Part shown: in pieces, positions 8,869 through 12,682 of the stretch
Numbering within the stretch: position 1 is the stretch's first letter
Layout: every line of letters starts with the position of its first letter
Assembly (NCBI GenBank): GCA_003024985.2
Contig: PXIH01S0000679.1
Reading direction: 5' to 3' (one strand)
Source of the DNA: Euperipatoides rowelli
Lineage: Eukaryota; Onychophora; Udeonychophora; Euonychophora; Peripatopsidae
DNA: 12,682 nucleotides
The notes under the pieces: model-generated
Databases searched by the model: none
The model's input: only the letters and a program-made list of their open reading frames with translations
Told to the model about the DNA's origin: nothing
Position numbers and translations under genes: made by a program

Positions 8869-8983
8869 ATTGAATAAGTTTGGTTGTGCGTGTTTGTGTC
8901 TGTTTGAAGGTGCGGAGAGGCTATGGGTGGCCTTGCATACGTCATCCATGGCTCTTGATGAAACACCTGCAATATGACATAAA
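8869..8983 (+). other. candidate exon between acceptor and GTAAGC donor
   Basis: This 115-base block is clearly GC-richer than its surroundings. It is bounded by the acceptor at 8867-8868 and a donor-like GTAAGC at 8984-8989. One frame is open from 8870 to a TGA at 8975-8977 and reads LNKFGCACLC, then GAERLWVALHTSS, with no recognised family. If real it would be a terminal coding or untranslated exon of a host gene whose other exons lie outside. It could also be an old repeat fragment. Confidence 0.25.
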
Positions 8984-9533
8984 GTAAGCTCAGATTTTGA
9001 AAGAGCTGAAGGCCCAGAACTGATTCAATAGTTTTAATTTTTAATGTAGTTAATCAAATTCATTTAATCACAGTTACTTGTAAATATCATTTCGTATCTA
9101 ATCATAAAGATGCATGCTTTTCATATCATGCTTCATGTGGTTGCACAGATTTCATTTTTGTCACGACAAATATAAAGATGGATAGCCTATATTTACTTGG
9201 TTTTTATGTTTGCAACTTGAGCTGAAGGAGTAAGATGCATTCATCTCAAATTATTGTTTTTTTTGTATTTTTACGATGTTTCAAGATTTTAAATTTTAAA
9301 TTTTTTATTTATTTTGGTAAATATATGCTGTTAAATTGATCGAGACTTTTGGAAATAGGTATTAAATCAAACTAGAGCAAAAGCCCGTTTCTTGTCACTA
9401 AAAAAATTCATTCTCCTTGGACGACCGGACGTGCAAGATATTTAGCAGGAATATGATTTGATGGAATTAATATATTAAAATCAATGATATCTCTAATATT
9501 CTGTAATTTCAGTTATGTTATTCATTTCTCATG

Positions 9534-9537
<4 letters not shown>
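8984..9537. other. AT-rich spacer, no gene seen
   Basis: Every frame is closed. Only small AT-rich words recur, such as the ATTTTAAATTTTAAATTTTTTATTT-like tract near 9285-9315. The GC-richer patch near 9380-9440 has no repeat ends or RNA-gene boxes that I can see. Confidence 0.6.

Positions 9538-9572
<35 letters not shown>
9538..9572. repeat. (AT)n microsatellite
   Basis: An unbroken alternating TA/AT tract of 35 bases, including sixteen AT units at 9541-9572. It is likely to be length-polymorphic and to extrude a cruciform. Confidence 0.97.
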
Positions 9573-9574
<2 letters not shown>

Positions 9575-9744
9575 CGCTTGCAGCCCAAACAAAATACATA
9601 TATTTACAACTCTTAGCTAGGCGTGTAATGGTCAGGTGGTTTTCTTGAGCGAGTGTGTTGTCTTAGTGGTGGTGTGCCTTTGGCTGGTTCCGTTAATTCT
9701 TTGGGTGTTTCCGGTGTTTGCTGGCGGGGTAGTTAGTAATCCAG
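9573..9744. other. G/T-skewed GC-richer patch
   Basis: From about 9620 to 9740 the plus strand is dominated by G and T, with few A or C. A 61-codon open stretch at 9636-9821 looks hydrophobic only because of that skew, since GT-rich codons give Val, Leu, Trp, Gly and Phe. It also runs into the neighbouring foldback, so I do not call it a gene. No RNA-gene boxes are seen. Confidence 0.4.
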
Positions 9745-10182
9745 GATGTTATATAATTTTAGCACTCAATTGGTTGACAATATCAAAATTTATGATTCAA
9801 AAATATTTGTTCTATTATTAAAAAAAGAACAATACATTCTATTGATTATTTCTCATTGATATCTTCTCTCCTAACATGATTTTTGTTACTTTGAAAGATA
9901 TTCTTTTACCTGTACAATAACCAATATTTCGATACTTTGGTGGCCAATAAAGTTTGTTTAGAATCCAATAATTGATTTTTTTTTCTTATCCTTTTATTAA
10001 TGAATAATTGAAATTTATTTAGGAGAAAAAGTAAAATAGATTCTTTGGTTAAAGATTTCTATCAAGTGAGAAACAAAATCAATTATTGTTCTTTAAATAA
10101 TATAGGAAATAATATGACCATTTTCTTTTCAAACATTTTTATACAAAATTCTAATAGTTGAATGCTAAAATTATAATATAGT
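9745..10182. mobile_element. long foldback (MITE-like) element, about 430 bp
   Basis: The ends are inverted copies. ATAATTTTAGCACTCAA at 9753-9769 matches the reverse complement of 10158-10174 at 16 of 17 positions. Similarity continues inward along both arms with small gaps. AAAGAACAAT (9824-9833) pairs exactly with 10085-10094, followed by matching TTGATT and TTTCTC blocks and a weaker TTTTTGTTACTTTG block near 9880. The arms together cover about 9745-9895 and 10030-10182, leaving a central loop. No coding frame exists inside. Possible TA dinucleotides flank the ends, as in Tc1/mariner MITEs, but the ends are AT-rich, so the target duplication is unproven. Confidence 0.65.
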
Positions 10183-10231
10183 ACAGACTGTATAATAATG
10201 AAATAAATAAATTATTAATATAAACTTTATC

Positions 10232-10400
10232 AAGGAGTGGTAGTCTTCAGATAATGAGCATGGCCACTAAACTCCTCGACAAATACACCAGGTTGGTAGT
10301 TCAATCCCCGAGTGGAGGGTGGGTGGAGTGAGGAGCAGTACCTCTGTGTTTTTTAAGTGGTCAGTTAGAATTAAATTTTCATTCGAGTTGGTCACTTCCA
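10232..10400 (+). mobile_element. tRNA-derived SINE, decayed
   Basis: TAGTCTTCAGATAATGAGC at 10241-10259 has the layout of a tRNA D-arm and RNA polymerase III A box (pattern TAGCTCAGTTGGTTAGAGC). GTTCAATCC at 10299-10307 is a near-perfect B box. Their spacing, just under 60 bases, is that of a real tRNA gene. The acceptor stem does not pair well, so this is not a functional tRNA. A G-rich body (GTGGAGGGTGGGTGGAGTG) and then TTTTTTAAG follow. The 3' limit is uncertain, and the adjoining tandem repeat may be part of the same composite element. Confidence 0.65.
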
Positions 10401-11066
10401 ATCAGGATAAGTAGGTCAACATCTGTCTCTTAAATTTACAAGGGGTTTTAATGTCCATATATGGGCATATAATGTCATTTCCTATGGATATGACATCACT
10501 TTCCAATCCAGCTAAGTAGACCACTTCCTGTGCCAAAAAATCTAGGAGAGCTTCCTGTTCCTGTTTCTTAAGGTTTATAACACTTCCAGTCATGCACAGT
10601 ATGTTACTTCCTGTACCAGAACATCCAAGATGACTAGCTTCATATTCCTGTTTCTTAAAGGGTTGTTGGGCTTACACAGTTCCAGTTTTCTGGTAAAACC
10701 TAAGTTACCATGTTTGACCATGCATAGTAGTTCATTTCTTGTGACAGAAAATCCAAGAAAGCTGACTTTCAGTCCTGCACAGTAGGGTATTTCCTGTTCC
10801 AGAAAGGTATGAGGTATTTATGATGTCATATCTAGTATTTCTGGCACAATGTAGGTCAATGGGCAAGGAGATTATCTTGTGCCAAAAGTTTAAGATAGCC
10901 GACTTCCAGTCCTATGCAGTAGCATATTACATGTGCTGGAAAGGTATGAGGTTTTTAGTTTGTAACTTGTGCTAAGATGGCATCTAATCCTGTATTTCTG
11001 GTGTAATCTTGGTCAAGAGGTGCTGTGCCAGAAAATCCAATATGGCCAATTTCCGGTTCTGCATAG
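10395..11066. repeat. degenerate higher-order tandem repeat, unit about 80-150 bp
   Basis: A recurring module reads roughly CTTCCTGTGCCAGAAAATCC, then AAGATGGCNGACTTCC, then AGTCCTGCACAGTAG. Recognisable copies start near 10521, 10602, 10730, 10871 and 11022. Between some of them a second module recurs (GGAAAGGTATGAGGT at about 10800 and 10938, leading to GTATTTCTGG and TNGGTCAA blocks), so units alternate A-B. Divergence is high and spacing irregular, so this is an old repeat or a dispersed element with internal duplication. A 63-codon minus-strand open frame (10402-10593) lies within it and reflects the repeat, not a gene. Confidence 0.75.
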
Positions 11067-11071
11067 TAATT

Positions 11072-11285
11072 TTTTTTTCAATATTTATTGAAGTGCCACA
11101 CCCACCCACCCATTACATCATAGGACCTTGGTCTTCAGATATATTATACTAGATAGTCAAGACATCATACTTACCAACTTTTAACCAGATGTGAGGTCAC
11201 TAATGTTTACAGACAGATGTGTGAAATATTTCATTTATTTTTGTATTTTCTTCTTGAAGTGTCACACCCACTTATGATGTCATAG
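11072..11285. repeat. duplicated CACACCCA segment, two copies
   Basis: Copy 1 (about 11086-11123) and copy 2 (about 11254-11285) share TTGAAGTG(C/T)CACACCCA, a short variable gap and then ATCATAG or GTCATAG. Both are preceded by T-rich sequence. Spacing is about 168 bases. The (CCCA) triplication at 11098-11111 lies in copy 1 only. The segment probably belongs to the same repeat family as the preceding array. Confidence 0.6.
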
Positions 11286-11321
11286 TTTAAAACTGTGTTC
11301 CTTAGTGTATGACATCATATA

Positions 11322-11592
11322 TGGCAATGAGGACACTCCATACGGTTCATTCTTCGGTAAAGTTTGCCAATGGACATTGTTTGTTTCATTTATCAGACCT
11401 GTGGAACAAGAATTGTCTGCTGTTCACAAGTTTAATAGCTCTAGTTATATTTTATTTTTTTAAACAAAATATATAAATAAACGATAACTTATGAGCAACA
11501 GACAACATTGTTCCCACCAATCTGATAAACTGTAACACACACATGATATCCATAGAAACATCTTACTGAAGAGTGTTTGACCTCTACTGTAG
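11322..11592. mobile_element. second long foldback element, about 270 bp
   Basis: The left arm 11345-11460 and right arm 11461-11580 are inverted imperfect copies over almost their whole length, so the transcript of either strand would form one long hairpin. Matching blocks include TTTATCAGA (11389-11397, paired with 11520-11528), TTGTCTG (11413-11419), TTCTTCGGTAA against TCTTCAGTAA (11350-11360 and 11561-11570) and TATATTTTATTT near the tip. Similarity fades outside about 11322 and 11592. No open frame and no clear target duplication. A foldback MITE or an inverted duplication would both explain it. Confidence 0.68.
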
Positions 11593-11829
11593 TTATTGTC
11601 TTATTGGGAATTTTTCTATAATACTAAATGACTTAGTCATGGCTGAGGTGGAAGGCCACAGAGGACTAAAAATTAGAATTAAGATTTAAAATTAATTACG
11701 ATTAAAGGAAGAAAGAAAAGATCGAGATTTTCCCTAAGCAAGCCAGGCATCTTCCCATTGTTAGTTTTCAATGCCTGTCAATACCCTGGGAAGCCTCCAG
11801 GGAATGAATGATTCTGGGTACCGGTAGTG
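11593..11829. other. spacer with GC-richer hairpin cluster
   Basis: CAGGCAT (11744-11750) pairs with ATGCCTG (11771-11777). CCCTGG (11784-11789) pairs with CCAGGG (11797-11802) across a 7-base loop. The two small hairpins stand next to each other in an otherwise AT-rich region. They look like remnants of a short repeat. I see no tRNA boxes and no open frame. Confidence 0.4.
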
Positions 11830-12451
11830 TTAAATATTTAGTTTAATTCAAATACTTAAGGCAATAGTGAAAAAAGAAATCCCCAAAACAAAACGGTCTA
11901 ATTCATGATATTATTATAAGCATATGATCCATCATTGGTTTTATAATATATTGCAGTTATGGGTATGATGAGGACTGAAAGCTAAGAGTTTACATTTGAA
12001 TCTGGAAATGTTAGCATAGTTGGTATAGGGAAATTTTTAATGCAAATGAATTTAATCAATCTCCATTGCATCACAATTCATTGATAAATAATTCCTCATT
12101 CTCATGCTCTGAAAATACACATAAATAGAAAAAAAAAGTTAAACTGCAAAAAATTAAACTAATTGTCCAGTTTAAGACTGGAAAACATTTTTAGGGTTAT
12201 TAAATAGCTTTGTTAATAAAAGTTACTTAATTTAGACATTTTGGGTTGTTATATATGCACACAAAAGCTAATATTATACTATTAAAAGTATAACAATGTC
12301 CCAACGGTTACAGCTAAGTTTATTTATGCTTGGTCTCATAAAGAAGAAGAAACAAGGAATGAAAAGTATTGAACTTCAAGCTACAAAATCTGCATATTGT
12401 AACTTTATATATTTAATGATACAAACATTGTTATTTTCAGGCTATGCGGTT
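11830..12451. other. AT-rich spacer, no gene seen
   Basis: All frames are closed and I found no terminal repeats. The N-terminal part of the Tc1/mariner transposase that should precede the relic at 12452 is not recognisable here, so that element is truncated or too decayed to read. Confidence 0.55.
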
Positions 12452-12590
12452 TTCTAACATGATAACATCGCTTTTCACACAGCTGAATAGGTGTGAGATT
12501 GATGTGAGGAGCATGCAGTTGAAGTGAAAAATCCTACATGGCTAATATAGTCTCCTGACCTAAACTTCATTGAGCCATTGGGTCTAACAT
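12452..12590 (+). pseudogene. Tc1/mariner transposase C-terminal relic
   Basis: One frame carries two linked signatures of the Tc1/mariner catalytic domain. HDNIAFHTAE begins at 12458 (family pattern QDNAPxHTA, second catalytic Asp at 12461-12463). SPDLNFIEPLG runs from 12551 (pattern SPDLNPIEHLW, catalytic Glu at 12572-12574). Between them CEEHAVEV (12503-12526) fits the usual EEHxIEV. Five in-frame stops (12455, 12488, 12494, 12500, 12548) replace residues, several in ways explained by C-to-T change. No frameshift occurs, so the 36 residues between Asp and Glu can be counted directly. The enzyme would cut and paste DNA at TA sites; this copy is dead and lacks its 5' part. Confidence 0.85.
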
Positions 12591-12611
12591 TTTATTTTTT
12601 TAAACAATGTG

Positions 12612-12682
12612 GTAAACTTAATAATACCCTGACCCAGGGCCGTAGCCAGGGGGATGTGGGGGTTGAACCCCCCCCCCAAATA
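12612..12682. repeat. G/C homopolymer-rich repeat edge, runs off the window
   Basis: After kilobases of AT-rich DNA the window ends in GGGCCGTAGCCAGGGGG, then GTGGGGGTTGAACCCCC with a C10 run (12668-12677). The GGGGGTTGAACCCCC core is nearly self-complementary. It looks like one end of an interspersed repeat that continues outside the window, and I cannot assign a family. Confidence 0.5.

Noticed and set aside
9636-9821. 61-codon hydrophobic open frame resembling a membrane peptide
   Set aside because: The hydrophobicity is a by-product of G/T skew, and the frame runs across the edge of the foldback element.
10232-10315. Functional tRNA gene
   Set aside because: A and B boxes are present, but the acceptor stem does not pair and no convincing anticodon arm can be drawn; a SINE head fits better.
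10402-10593. 63-codon minus-strand open frame
   Set aside because: It lies wholly in the degenerate repeat array and its wording repeats with the array modules.
12409-12440. 3' splice acceptor TTGTTATTTTCAG before the Tc1 relic
   Set aside because: It falls in decayed transposon sequence with stops just downstream, and AT-rich DNA often contains such words.
1-12682. CRISPR array, prokaryotic operon or defence system
   Set aside because: There are no regularly spaced identical repeats, no ribosome-binding-site-led gene blocks and no intact genes; the content is typical of animal repeat DNA.

Overview
The window reads as intergenic DNA from an animal nuclear genome, and no intact host gene is visible. 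The background is very AT-rich. It is full of decayed interspersed repeats: a non-LTR retrotransposon, a tRNA-derived SINE, short foldback elements, a Tc1/mariner relic and degenerate tandem repeats. There are no prokaryotic-style gene blocks. The mixture, and especially the L1/Tx1-type LINE with the short repeats around it, fits a marine invertebrate, perhaps a mollusc. That placement is an inference at low confidence.

Layout. Positions 1-1042 are AT-rich and featureless. Positions 1043-1289 are a 247-bp non-autonomous DNA transposon with 24-bp terminal inverted repeats, flanked exactly by a perfect 8-bp target duplication. Positions 1467-2407 hold an unidentified protein-coding relic broken into at least five pieces. 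The main occupant, 2768-8511, is a nearly full-length but inactive LINE on the plus strand. ORF1 (2768 to about 4948) has a basic N-terminus, an RRM-like stretch, a CCHC knuckle and a long acidic tail. ORF2 (about 4952-8511) has an APE-type endonuclease, a reverse transcriptase with YADD, a thumb/connection region, a C-terminal CX2CX8HX4C finger and a C-terminal tail. It has stops, frameshifts and two substituted endonuclease motifs, but the RT core is open for over 300 codons.

Downstream, 8512-8838 may be the LINE 3' UTR. A strong polypyrimidine-AG site precedes a GC-richer 115-bp candidate exon at 8869-8983. An (AT)n microsatellite lies at 9538-9572. A roughly 430-bp foldback element (about 9745-10182) is followed by a tRNA-headed SINE (about 10232-10400) and a degenerate higher-order tandem repeat (about 10395-11066). 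Next come a duplicated CACACCCA segment and a second long foldback (about 11322-11592). The window closes with a Tc1/mariner transposase C-terminal relic (about 12452-12590) and a G/C homopolymer-rich repeat edge.

Nothing here works together as a functional system. In the intact LINE family ORF1 would coat the RNA while ORF2 nicked DNA and reverse transcribed, but this copy is dead. The points most worth a second look are the well-delimited 8-bp-TSD element, the three foldbacks, the repeat family carrying decayed CRE-like octamers, the Tc1-like relic with 36-residue D-to-E spacing, and the unidentified coding relic at 1467-2407.
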